In this document: piece after piece, positions 33,685 to 41,111 of the stretch
How the letters are laid out: each line of letters begins with the position of its first letter
Numbering within the stretch: the stretch's first letter is position 1
DNA from: Rhizobiales bacterium Y(2018)
Lineage (GTDB): Bacteria; Pseudomonadota; Alphaproteobacteria; Rhizobiales; Aestuariivirgaceae
Assembly: GCA_005502925.1 (NCBI GenBank)
Contig: SCPD01000015.1
Location: forward strand, 1-64,000
Direction: 5' to 3'
Length of the DNA: 64,000 bases
The notes under the pieces: model-generated
Databases searched by the model: none
Seen by the model: the letters and a program-made list of their open reading frames with translations, nothing else
What the model was told of the DNA's origin: nothing
Made by a program: the position numbers and the translations under genes

Positions 33685-34752
33685 ATGATCAAGCTCGGTC
33701 TCTTCAGCCTCATGGGCCTCTATGACCGCAACACCTCGCCCGCCTCGGTCATCCAGACCACACTCGACATGGTGACGATGGCGGAGGATCTCGATTTCGA
33801 TGTCGCCTGGTTCGCCGAACATCATTTTACCAATCACTCGATCTGCCCTGACGCATTGATGATGGTGACGCGCGCTGCCGCCACGACCAAGCGCATACGC
33901 CTAGGCCCCGGCGTGCTGCCGCTGCCTTTCCACAATCCGCTGCGCCTGGTCCAGGAAGTCGCCTTCGCCGATCTTCTGACCGGCGGCCGCCTGGTGCTCG
34001 GTCTTGGCTGCGGCTATCAGCCCTACGAGTTCGATCGCTTCGGCATCGATCCCAAGCACAAGCACGAAATGGTGCTCGAGATCTGGGACATTCTCGAACA
34101 AGGTCTGCGCACCGGCGCCATCGAGCATCGCGGCAAATTCTTCCAGATCGCGCCGACCGAATTGCCGATGCGGCCCTTCGGTCTCGATCTGCCGGAGATA
34201 TTCGCGGTCAGCGCCAATCCCGCCATTGTCGCGCGCGCCGCCCGTGGCGGCCACACGCCCTTCATGAGCTTCGGTCATCGCGGCTTGAAGCATGCGCTGC
34301 AAACCAGGCGCAAGATCGCCGAAGGCTGGGCCAGAGCCGGCGGCGACCCCGAGCGCATGCCGCTCGCCGTGCAGCGCTTCATCTATGTCACCGAGGATCG
34401 CAGCGAAGCACTGCATGCCGTCGAATGCGTGCGCAACCTGTCGCGCGCCGAGCGCAATCTCGCGGGCTCGGCGGTCGACAAGGACGGGCCGTTCGTGCGC
34501 CTGATGCCGTTCCATGACGAGCCGCCGCTCGATGATTTCCTCGCCCATGCCGTCATCGGCGGCGCCGAATATTGCGCCGAGAAACTGACGGCGGAAATCG
34601 CCGCGCTCAAACCGACGCATCTATCCTGCTTCATGGGCCTCGCCGGCATCGGCCGCCAAGAGACGCTCGCGTCGATGGAGCGTTTCGGGGCGGATGTCCT
34701 GCCTTTGCTCGAGCCGGTGCTCAAGGCGCGAGGCCTCGCCGATGCCGCTTGA
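33685..34752 (+). CDS. LLM class flavin-dependent monooxygenase
   Basis: A 355-residue luciferase-like monooxygenase (MIKLGLFSLMGLYDRNTSPA, WFAEHHFTNHSICPDALMMV, GGRLVLGLGCGYQPYEFDRF, SCFMGLAGIGRQE). The ATG at 33685 follows GGAGAGAGGAGA. It is a paralog of the LLM gene at 23008. The divergent flavin reductase at 33506 is its likely source of reduced FMN. Its end overlaps the start of the next LysR gene by 11 nt, so both are translated from one message. Confidence 0.93.
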   Translation: MIKLGLFSLMGLYDRNTSPASVIQTTLDMVTMAEDLDFDVAWFAEHHFTNHSICPDALMMVTRAAATTKRIRLGPGVLPLPFHNPLRLVQEVAFADLLTGGRLVLGLGCGYQPYEFDRFGIDPKHKHEMVLEIWDILEQGLRTGAIEHRGKFFQIAPTELPMRPFGLDLPEIFAVSANPAIVARAARGGHTPFMSFGHRGLKHALQTRRKIAEGWARAGGDPERMPLAVQRFIYVTEDRSEALHAVECVRNLSRAERNLAGSAVDKDGPFVRLMPFHDEPPLDDFLAHAVIGGAEYCAEKLTAEIAALKPTHLSCFMGLAGIGRQETLASMERFGADVLPLLEPVLKARGLADAA

Positions 34753-35656
34753 TAAATCCACTGCCGGCAAGGCGCGACGGCTTCCGCCGCTCAACCTGTT
34801 CCGCGCCTTCGACGCCGCCTCGCGTCATTTGAGCTTCACGCTCGCCGCCGAGGAATTGCTCGTCACCCAGTCGGCCGTCAGCCAGCAGATCCGCCAGCTC
34901 GAGGAATTCCTCGATGTGCGGCTGTTCCGCCGCCTGCCGCGCGGCCTCGAGCTCACCCATGAAGGAACGGCACTCGCCGGCGCCGTGTCGGAGGCGCTCA
35001 ACATGATCGGCCGCGCCTGTGGCAAGCTCGCCGACCCCACCGCGCCTGCGATACTGAGCGTGAATGCGGCGCCGGCTTTCGCTTCAAAATGGCTGGCCCC
35101 ACGCCTCAAGCGTTTCATGGACCGCCATGAGAACATTCGGGTGACGCTGCTGAGCTCCTCCGACCCGGTCAATTTCAATCGCCAAGACATCGATGTTGCC
35201 ATCCGCTGGGGTGGCGACGACTGGGACGGCATGCATGCCGACCCGATCGGCGACGGCGCCGCCTTGGCCGTTGCGAGCCCGGCTTTGCTCGGCGGGACAC
35301 CCGGCGGCACGACCTTGAAGGACTTGCGTCATCTCACTCTTCTTCAGGTCATCCACCAGCCGCATTGGACGCTCTGGGCGGAAGCCGCGGGACTCGGCGA
35401 GACGGGATTCGCCGACACGCTTTACTTCGGCGATGCCGGTCTGATGATCGACGCCGCCCTCCAGGGTCAGGGCATCTGCTTCGCCACACCGCTCCTGGTC
35501 GAGGCCGAGCTGAAGGCTGGGAGGCTTAACCCGATTGCCGGCAGTGAGATCAGGCTCCCTGAGCGCTTCCACCTGCTCTGCAATCTCGACATGCGCGACA
35601 AGCCGAAGATTTCGCTGTTTCGCGAATGGCTGCTGGGCGAGGCGACAGGGTCATAA
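34742..35656 (+). CDS. LysR-family transcriptional regulator (GcvA-like)
   Basis: A 304-residue LysR protein with the HTH NLFRAFDAASRHLSFTLAAE, then TQSAVSQQIRQLEEFL, and an effector domain (APAFASKWLAPRLKRFMDRH, ALQGQGICFATPL). The ATG at 34742 lies inside the end of the LLM gene. Cotranscription suggests it regulates the LLM/flavin-reductase pair or the transporter operon nearby. Confidence 0.92.
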   Translation: MPLDKSTAGKARRLPPLNLFRAFDAASRHLSFTLAAEELLVTQSAVSQQIRQLEEFLDVRLFRRLPRGLELTHEGTALAGAVSEALNMIGRACGKLADPTAPAILSVNAAPAFASKWLAPRLKRFMDRHENIRVTLLSSSDPVNFNRQDIDVAIRWGGDDWDGMHADPIGDGAALAVASPALLGGTPGGTTLKDLRHLTLLQVIHQPHWTLWAEAAGLGETGFADTLYFGDAGLMIDAALQGQGICFATPLLVEAELKAGRLNPIAGSEIRLPERFHLLCNLDMRDKPKISLFREWLLGEATGS

Positions 35657-35863
35657 TCGGGTTTCCGGCCTGAAACGCGGCAACACCCTTTTCAATTGGC
35701 CGCGCCTGATGTATCCTTGGGTAATAATCACCTCATAAGAACACGTCCGGGAAACGAGGCTGCAGCCGCGCTGCGGTTATCGCCTTCCACCGCCAAGAAA
35801 ATCCGCGATTTCAGTACCGTGCCGAATCCATAGCCACAGAGGGCGCAACTGGAGTGGGCAGAT

Positions 35864-38689
35864 ATGTACCGCGATTTCCTCAAAGCCGCGGGCAAGGCGG
35901 CTATGCCGAACCAGCCTGAGGTCCTGACCCCTGGCATCCTGCGTTTCACCTTCGAATACAAGACCAAGCCAAACAAGGCCCGCGAGCGCCGGATGCTGCG
36001 CGCCCTCATCGGCAGCGACCGGTTCCAGTTCTTCCCGCTTCCGCCTGGCGAAGACCCGCTGATTTATGTGCTGCAGTTTCCGGGCGTTCCCCGCCAGCAA
36101 TCCTCGAGCTTCCTGTTCAACGTCGCCCAGCATCTGGTCGATGATTTCGATCTCGAATCCTGCGTGCCCGATGTCGATCCGGGCTGGATTCCCGACGACG
36201 AGCTGATGCGCGAGTCGCCGGAATCGATCGGCGGAATATTCTGGGCGCTGTGCAAGTCCAATGCGGCGGCGCCGCCACTGCAGCGCTGGGCGGTCCAGGC
36301 GATCAAGGCCGATCAGGCCTGGTCTGCCTTCAACACCAGGGGCGAAGGCATCCTGATCGGCCAGCCGGATACCGGCGTCGCCGACCACCGTGAGCTCGAC
36401 ACCGCGCTCGATCTCGCCAAGGGCATAGACATACTGGCGGGCTCGGGCCTCCCGATCGATCCCCTGTCGTCCTCCATGTCGTCTCCGGGCCACGGCACCG
36501 GGACATCGAGCGTCGCCGTCAGCCGCGCCTCGCTGTCGATCATCGGCAGCGCGCCCGGCGCGACCCTGGTTCCCGTCCGCTGCATCGACAATGTGGTCAT
36601 CGGCGCCGGCGGCGCCGTCGCCGCGGCGATCGATCATGCCCGCCTGCAGGGTTGCCATATCATCACCATGAGCCTCGGCGGCCCCGTCGAAGGCGCCGAC
36701 CTGAAGCGCGCCATCGAACGCGCCGTCAAGGCCGGCATGATCGTTCTCGCCGCCGCCGGCAACTGTGTCCCCTTCGTGGTTTATCCGGCCTGGGACAGAA
36801 ATGTGATCGCCATCGCCGGCGTCAATCACAAGGACAAGAAATGGAAGGGCTCGTCGCACGGCTCGAAGGTGGATGTCTCCGCGCCTGCCGAGAATGTCTA
36901 TATCGCCCGCCGCAACGCGCCGGCCGACACCAACAAGGCGCTGGTGGAGCCGGGTCAGGGCACCTCCTTCGCCGTCGCCTTGACCGCCGGCTGCGCGGCT
37001 TTGTGGCTGGCGCGCCACGGCGTTCCGGCGGTGCGCGCCGAAGCCACGAAGCGCGGCACGACGGTGCATGAGCTGTTCCGCTCCGCCGTCAGGAAGACGG
37101 TGCGCAAGCCCGCCAACTGGCCGTCGAACTCACTCGGCGCCGGCATCGTCGATGCCCTGGCTTTGCTGAAGCTGTCTCTCACCGCCATCCCGGCCGTGGC
37201 GCCGGTGCCCGAAGCCAATCCGGGCGCCAAAATTCTGGAATCGGCCGGCGCTCACCCGCGCTTCGTCGCCGAAGCGGGTTATCTCGCCGCCGATCGCATC
37301 CAGCGCCAGATCCCCGAGCGTGCCGGCGCGCTCGAAAGCGCCACACCGCCGCGCCCGAGCGATGCGCTCGCCAAGGCGCTGCACAAGCCGGTGAAGCCCG
37401 CGCCCAGCGCCCGCTCCGCCGCCCGCGGCCCGCGCACCCCTTTCGTCGGATCGCGCGTGCCGGAAGCCTCGACGGCGGACTTCGCGGGCACACACCCGTC
37501 GCCGGAAGGCACCGTCAGCGGCATGATCGCCGAGGCTGGCCCCAAGAAGATGCTCGACCGCATCGAGAAAGCTTTGGAATTCAGGTCTTCCCGGAAGCCG
37601 GGAAGCGCATCGGCAAATATGCGCAACGAGCTGATGAAGGATGCCGAGGAAGTCGTTACGACACTGGCGACCGGCGCCTCCCCTGGCCGACGTTCCGCAC
37701 AAATGCTGCGCGCCACCACCGAAGCCATCGTGCTGCTCACCGGCAGGCCGGCGCTGCGCATCGTCAAGGGAATGGTCGATCCCGATGATCCGCAGCTCGG
37801 CGACTGGGCGGCCTCCCTGGGCCCGGCCCGCAACGCGCTGAAGCCGCTGTTCGACGCCGTTGGCCGCATCGACGTGAAGACCGTGGACGGCCAGGTCCAT
37901 GTCGGCACCGGCACAGTCATCGGCAAAGGCCTCGTGATGACCAACCGGCATGTCATCGACGTCTTCGCCGAGCCGATGCCGGCGGCGGGCGGCAAGCAGC
38001 GCTTCCTGCTCAATGGCGAAGTGTCGATCTGCTTTGACGAGGCGGCCCAGGACGACACGCGGCGCTTCGCCGTCAAGAGCATCGTGACCGCCGGCCGTCA
38101 GCGCATCGGACCCTATGTCGACCTCGCCAAACTCGATGTCGCGATCCTGGAAGTCGAAACGACCAACAAGGCAGGCAAGGCATTGCCCAAGGCGGCAGGC
38201 CGCGCGCCGCTATTGACTGGCGCCGGCGCGAAATCGAATCTCATCGTGGCCGGGTATCCCGCACCGCCGCCGCGCGAGGCCGCCATCGATCCCGACACCG
38301 GTAAAGTGTCGACCGCCATCTGGGATCGCTTCTTCGAACTGTTCGGTGACGATTACAGCATGAAATATGTCTCGCCCGGGCGCATCTTGAATCAGCCGGG
38401 TTCGGTCTCCGGCGACCAGGTCGGCTGGGCCTTCAGCCACGACGCCACCACGCTCGGCGGCAATTCTGGCTCGGCGGTCCTGAGCCTCCACGCGCCCTAT
38501 GGCGTGGGTGGGCTGCATTTCGGCGGCGAGGTGCTGCGCCAGAATCTCGCGCATGATCTCGCCACCATCGCCATGGCGGCGGGCAGCAAGCCGGGCCTTA
38601 TCGATCTCGGCGCCTTCGGGGCCTTCTTCCCGGCCAAGAAGAAGAAACCACCTGCCAAGAAGAAGCCGGTCAAGAAGAAGCATCGTTGA
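35864..38689 (+). CDS. Dual-protease protein: subtilase (S8) plus trypsin-like (S1) catalytic domains
   Basis: A 941-residue protein with no signal peptide or membrane helix, so probably cytoplasmic. Residues 1-140 form an uncharacterised N-terminal region. A subtilisin-like domain (about 141-435) has the triad Asp169 (QPDTG), His210 (GHGTG) and Ser368 (GTSFA), plus oxyanion Asn300 (AAGN). Residues 440-665 are a Pro/Ala-rich linker with helical parts. A trypsin-like domain (about 666-920) has His696 (TNRHVI), Asp758 (LDVAIL) and Ser868 (GGNSGSA). The tail is Lys-rich (PAKKKKPPAKKK). All six catalytic residues are present, so both domains could be active. The gene stands alone, 207 nt after LysR, and converges with the cupin gene 3 nt away. 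Its function is unknown. Confidence 0.92.
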   Translation: MYRDFLKAAGKAAMPNQPEVLTPGILRFTFEYKTKPNKARERRMLRALIGSDRFQFFPLPPGEDPLIYVLQFPGVPRQQSSSFLFNVAQHLVDDFDLESCVPDVDPGWIPDDELMRESPESIGGIFWALCKSNAAAPPLQRWAVQAIKADQAWSAFNTRGEGILIGQPDTGVADHRELDTALDLAKGIDILAGSGLPIDPLSSSMSSPGHGTGTSSVAVSRASLSIIGSAPGATLVPVRCIDNVVIGAGGAVAAAIDHARLQGCHIITMSLGGPVEGADLKRAIERAVKAGMIVLAAAGNCVPFVVYPAWDRNVIAIAGVNHKDKKWKGSSHGSKVDVSAPAENVYIARRNAPADTNKALVEPGQGTSFAVALTAGCAALWLARHGVPAVRAEATKRGTTVHELFRSAVRKTVRKPANWPSNSLGAGIVDALALLKLSLTAIPAVAPVPEANPGAKILESAGAHPRFVAEAGYLAADRIQRQIPERAGALESATPPRPSDALAKALHKPVKPAPSARSAARGPRTPFVGSRVPEASTADFAGTHPSPEGTVSGMIAEAGPKKMLDRIEKALEFRSSRKPGSASANMRNELMKDAEEVVTTLATGASPGRRSAQMLRATTEAIVLLTGRPALRIVKGMVDPDDPQLGDWAASLGPARNALKPLFDAVGRIDVKTVDGQVHVGTGTVIGKGLVMTNRHVIDVFAEPMPAAGGKQRFLLNGEVSICFDEAAQDDTRRFAVKSIVTAGRQRIGPYVDLAKLDVAILEVETTNKAGKALPKAAGRAPLLTGAGAKSNLIVAGYPAPPPREAAIDPDTGKVSTAIWDRFFELFGDDYSMKYVSPGRILNQPGSVSGDQVGWAFSHDATTLGGNSGSAVLSLHAPYGVGGLHFGGEVLRQNLAHDLATIAMAAGSKPGLIDLGAFGAFFPAKKKKPPAKKKPVKKKHR

Positions 38690-38692
38690 CGT

Positions 38693-39055
38693 TCAATCGA
38701 CGGCGATCTCGGGGCCTGCGATATGCACGGCGAGCAGGCAGCCATTGGGTGTATAAGAGCAATGCTCTGTCCCGTCGCGCAACCAGACGAGATCGCCGGT
38801 CTTGAACACTGTGCCGTCATTCTCGATCAGCTCGCCTTCGAGAATGAGGAACTGCTCATGCCCATTGTGCCGGTGCGGCCGCGTCGTCATGCCGGCGGGC
38901 ATGCGATAGACATGGAAGCCGGTGCCGAGCGGCAGGTCGTCGGCGAGCTGCAGGATGCCGTCGCCCAAGGCCTCGCCATCCGGATAGACGAAAGGCTCGA
39001 ATGTCGCCGAGTGGATATTGGCGACGCGCCGGTCTTCCGGCTTCACTTGTTTCAT
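38693..39055 (-). CDS. Cupin domain protein
   Basis: A 120-residue single-domain cupin. The first metal motif is HRHNGHEQFLILEGE and the second is around GDLVWLRDGTEHCSY. This suggests a metal-binding barrel that may be an enzyme or a ligand-binding accessory. It lies 13 nt downstream of the Rieske oxygenase gene, so it probably works in the same pathway. Confidence 0.9.
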   Translation of the reverse strand: MKQVKPEDRRVANIHSATFEPFVYPDGEALGDGILQLADDLPLGTGFHVYRMPAGMTTRPHRHNGHEQFLILEGELIENDGTVFKTGDLVWLRDGTEHCSYTPNGCLLAVHIAGPEIAVD

Positions 39056-39068
39056 GGCGTAGCTCTCC

Positions 39069-40211
39069 TCAATTCTGATCGTGGCGGCGGATCCATTCGT
39101 GGAAACGATGGACCTCGAATTCCTGCGGCATCAGCGTGCCGTGGCTGTAGCGGCTCGAATGCAGGCCGCGCTGGTTCATCTCGCAGGCCGCGCCGTCCTG
39201 CACCATCACCATCGTGGCGAAATCGACGACCGGCTTCGGATCGAAGCCCGGCATCGCGAGCGTCTCGGGCGCGAACAGGAACTCGGCGCGAAGCTCGGTG
39301 CGCTCAGGCTCCAGAGGCGTGAGCGACACGGCGCGCACGAAATCGGCATGGGCGACGATATACATCGTCGGCAGCAAGGTCACGAAATGCGAGCCCGCGG
39401 CGAGCTGCTCACGCGTCAGACCAGGGAAGGACGGCCCGCAGAGCGCGCCGGTCATCGACCAGGTGCCAGCGCCGTCTTTCAGCTGGCTCGCCGGCAGGGG
39501 CGTATCGGGCGTCCAGTCCGGCGCCTCGTTCGCCGCCATGTAGCCCTTGCCGTAGACCGGCACCATGGCCGACAGCTCGGGGTGAATGCCCGGGCAGTGC
39601 AGGCATTCATTGTAGTTCTCCCAGAAGATCTTCCAGTTGCAGGCGATCTCCTTGATCATCACATGGCCGGTCACGAGATCGCGCATCGGCCAGTTGTCGA
39701 GGCGGCCGGCGCCTGGAACACTGTCGAAGTCGGGCGGATCATCCGCCAAACAGACGAAGACGAAGCCGTTCCACTCCTTCACCGCAACCTGGAAGAGCTC
39801 CTGCTCCTCCTTCTTGAAGTCGGGCGTGATGGAAACGAAAGGCGTGCGCACCAGCCGGCCTTTCAGATCATAGGTCCAGCCATGATAAGGGCACGCGATG
39901 AGCTTCGATTTGAGCCGCTTCTCAGGCGCCGCGCAGAGCTCGGCGCCGCGATGCCGGCAGGTATTGTGGAAGCAGGTGAGGGCGCCCTCGGCATCCTTCA
40001 CCAGGATCAGATTTTCGCCCGCCACCGAAAGGCGCCGCATCGACATCGCCGCCATGTCGTTGGCGCGCCCCGCATAGACCCAGTTGCGCGCCCAGATCAT
40101 CTTCTGCTCGCGCGCGAAATGATCCGCGTCGTAATAGGAGACAGCCGGCAGGGTCGCCGGACAATGATCGAGGAGCGGCGAAGACGGAACGGGCGAATGC
40201 GGCTTGTTCAC
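39069..40211 (-). CDS. Rieske aromatic-ring-hydroxylase-type oxygenase, alpha subunit (quaternary-amine-like)
   Basis: A 380-residue oxygenase. The Rieske [2Fe-2S] cluster ligands are Cys85/His87 (TCRHRG) and Cys107/His110 (CPYHGW). The mononuclear iron site is in ENYNECLHCPGIHPEL (His205, His210), with a downstream Asp. The ENYNEC.HCP.IHPEL pattern is typical of Rieske demethylases and monooxygenases acting on betaines and other quaternary amines, and of related aromatic dioxygenases. GTG at 40211 is the probable start. The reductase partner is not in the window. Confidence 0.92.
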   Translation of the reverse strand: MNKPHSPVPSSPLLDHCPATLPAVSYYDADHFAREQKMIWARNWVYAGRANDMAAMSMRRLSVAGENLILVKDAEGALTCFHNTCRHRGAELCAAPEKRLKSKLIACPYHGWTYDLKGRLVRTPFVSITPDFKKEEQELFQVAVKEWNGFVFVCLADDPPDFDSVPGAGRLDNWPMRDLVTGHVMIKEIACNWKIFWENYNECLHCPGIHPELSAMVPVYGKGYMAANEAPDWTPDTPLPASQLKDGAGTWSMTGALCGPSFPGLTREQLAAGSHFVTLLPTMYIVAHADFVRAVSLTPLEPERTELRAEFLFAPETLAMPGFDPKPVVDFATMVMVQDGAACEMNQRGLHSSRYSHGTLMPQEFEVHRFHEWIRRHDQN

Positions 40212-40258
40212 AGGGTTTGGTCCCTCCCTCGCTAGGGCGGTGAATGGCGCCAGCCTGT

Positions 40259-40288
40259 CAGAATTCTGATTGAACTGTCAATCAGAAT
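40259..40288. promoter_or_regulatory. Perfect inverted repeat upstream of the Rieske gene
   Basis: ATTCTGATTGA-ACTG-TCAATCAGAAT (40263-40288) is a perfect 11-4-11 inverted repeat. A 12-bp palindrome TCAGAATTCTGA (40259-40270) overlaps its left arm. On the minus strand it includes a TTGACA that could be a -35 element. Its position about 50 nt before the Rieske start suggests a repressor operator. No obvious cognate regulator gene is adjacent. Confidence 0.6.
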
Positions 40289-40312
40289 GAAAATGACGAC
40301 TGCCCATGCCGG

Positions 40313-40591
40313 TCAGCGTATCGGACGCCAGGCCATCCGCATATAGACGTCGCCCGATTTGAGCTCGGCCAGCATCTGGTCAAGGCGCTTCTGCTTGGTC
40401 GCCTCGCGCTTGGCCTTGTTGATCCACATGAGATAGTCGTTGCGCTGATAGGGCGGACGCGCGCGATAGCGGTCCATCAGCTTCGCCCTGCCAAGCGCTG
40501 CCCTGACGAATTCTGGCATCGGCTGGGCTGGACGGCTGAGACGGCTGGCTGGCATGTCGGCTTTTCCTCCTGCCTTCCTCATCGGATACAT
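40313..40591 (-). CDS. Small basic protein, YdeI/OmpD-associated-like C-terminus
   Basis: A protein of up to 92 residues. The segment RPPYQRNDYLMWINKAKREA and TKQKRLDQMLAELKSGD resembles the C-terminal part of YdeI/OmpD-associated (bacteriocin-protection-like) proteins. The whole is shorter than the usual members, which suggests a stand-alone tail domain or a truncated relative. Starts at 40591, 40582 or 40555 (MPASRLS) are possible. It precedes the tRNA-Met gene on the opposite strand. Confidence 0.65.
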   Translation of the reverse strand: MYPMRKAGGKADMPASRLSRPAQPMPEFVRAALGRAKLMDRYRARPPYQRNDYLMWINKAKREATKQKRLDQMLAELKSGDVYMRMAWRPIR

Positions 40592-40654
40592 AAACCCCGC
40601 TCCATGACTTGACTTGCCATCCTCCCCAACCCTATATCGCCGTCACGATCTTGG

Positions 40655-40731
40655 GGCGGAGTAGCTCAGTTGGTTAGAGCACGGGAATCATAATCCTGGG
40701 GTCGGGGGTTCAACTCCCTCCTCCGCTACCA
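40655..40731 (+). tRNA. tRNA-Met (CAT anticodon), elongator type
   Basis: A 77-nt cloverleaf including an encoded CCA end. The acceptor stem pairs GGCGGAG with CTCCGCT (one G-U), the D-stem GCTC with GAGC, and the anticodon stem CGGGA with TCCTG around loop ATCATAA (anticodon CAT, 40689-40691). The T-stem GGGGG pairs with CCCTC around TTCAACT. The acceptor starts with a G-U pair and the body resembles rhizobial elongator tRNA-Met. It could only be confused with the CAT tRNA-Ile2, which is less likely. Its 3' half is overlapped by a recombinase remnant. Confidence 0.93.
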
Positions 40732-41095
40732 GTTTACCCCCCCGGAGAGTACATCTCGGGAACGTATCGCCCCCGATCAGGGCGGCCAGATGGCCTTCGA
40801 CCTGAATTCTGATGGTATTCTCGTCACTTGGCGCGTGAACGGTGACGCTCGTCACCATATCCCGCAACGCCTGGCGCGCCTCATCCTCGCCCTTTTCCCG
40901 GTCCCTGAGGGCGGCGTCCAACCGGTCGATCTGGGCACGGGTGTGATCGAGGGCGGCCGGGTGCCGATGGACGATCTGGGGCGGCTTCTCGGCGAGGCTG
41001 AGCTCGCGCTCGAGTCGGACTTTTTCCTCACCTAAGGGCGGCATCGGCCCACTCGGTTTGGCAGGATTCTGGGCAAATCGATCAGCCGAGCACAC
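40688..41095 (-). pseudogene. C-terminal remnant of a large serine recombinase, reading into tRNA-Met
   Basis: The 135-codon frame contains a segment typical of the coiled-coil C-terminus of site-specific serine recombinases (EEKVRLERELSLAEKPPQIV, DHTRAQIDRLDAAL, EARQALRDMVTSVTVH, EGHLAALIGG). The N-terminal resolvase catalytic domain and zinc ribbon are missing. The last 13 residues (VAEEGVEPPTPGL) are simply the antisense translation of the tRNA 3' half. I interpret this as a degraded integration module of an element that used this tRNA gene as its attachment site. Confidence 0.7.
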
Positions 41096-41111
41096 CCAAC
41101 CCCAGCCTCAC

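Noticed and set aside
35864-38689. Dual protease as part of a toxin-antitoxin or phage-defence operon
   Set aside because: No partner gene is adjacent on the same strand. The neighbours are a LysR gene and a convergent cupin gene, so a defence role cannot be supported from context.
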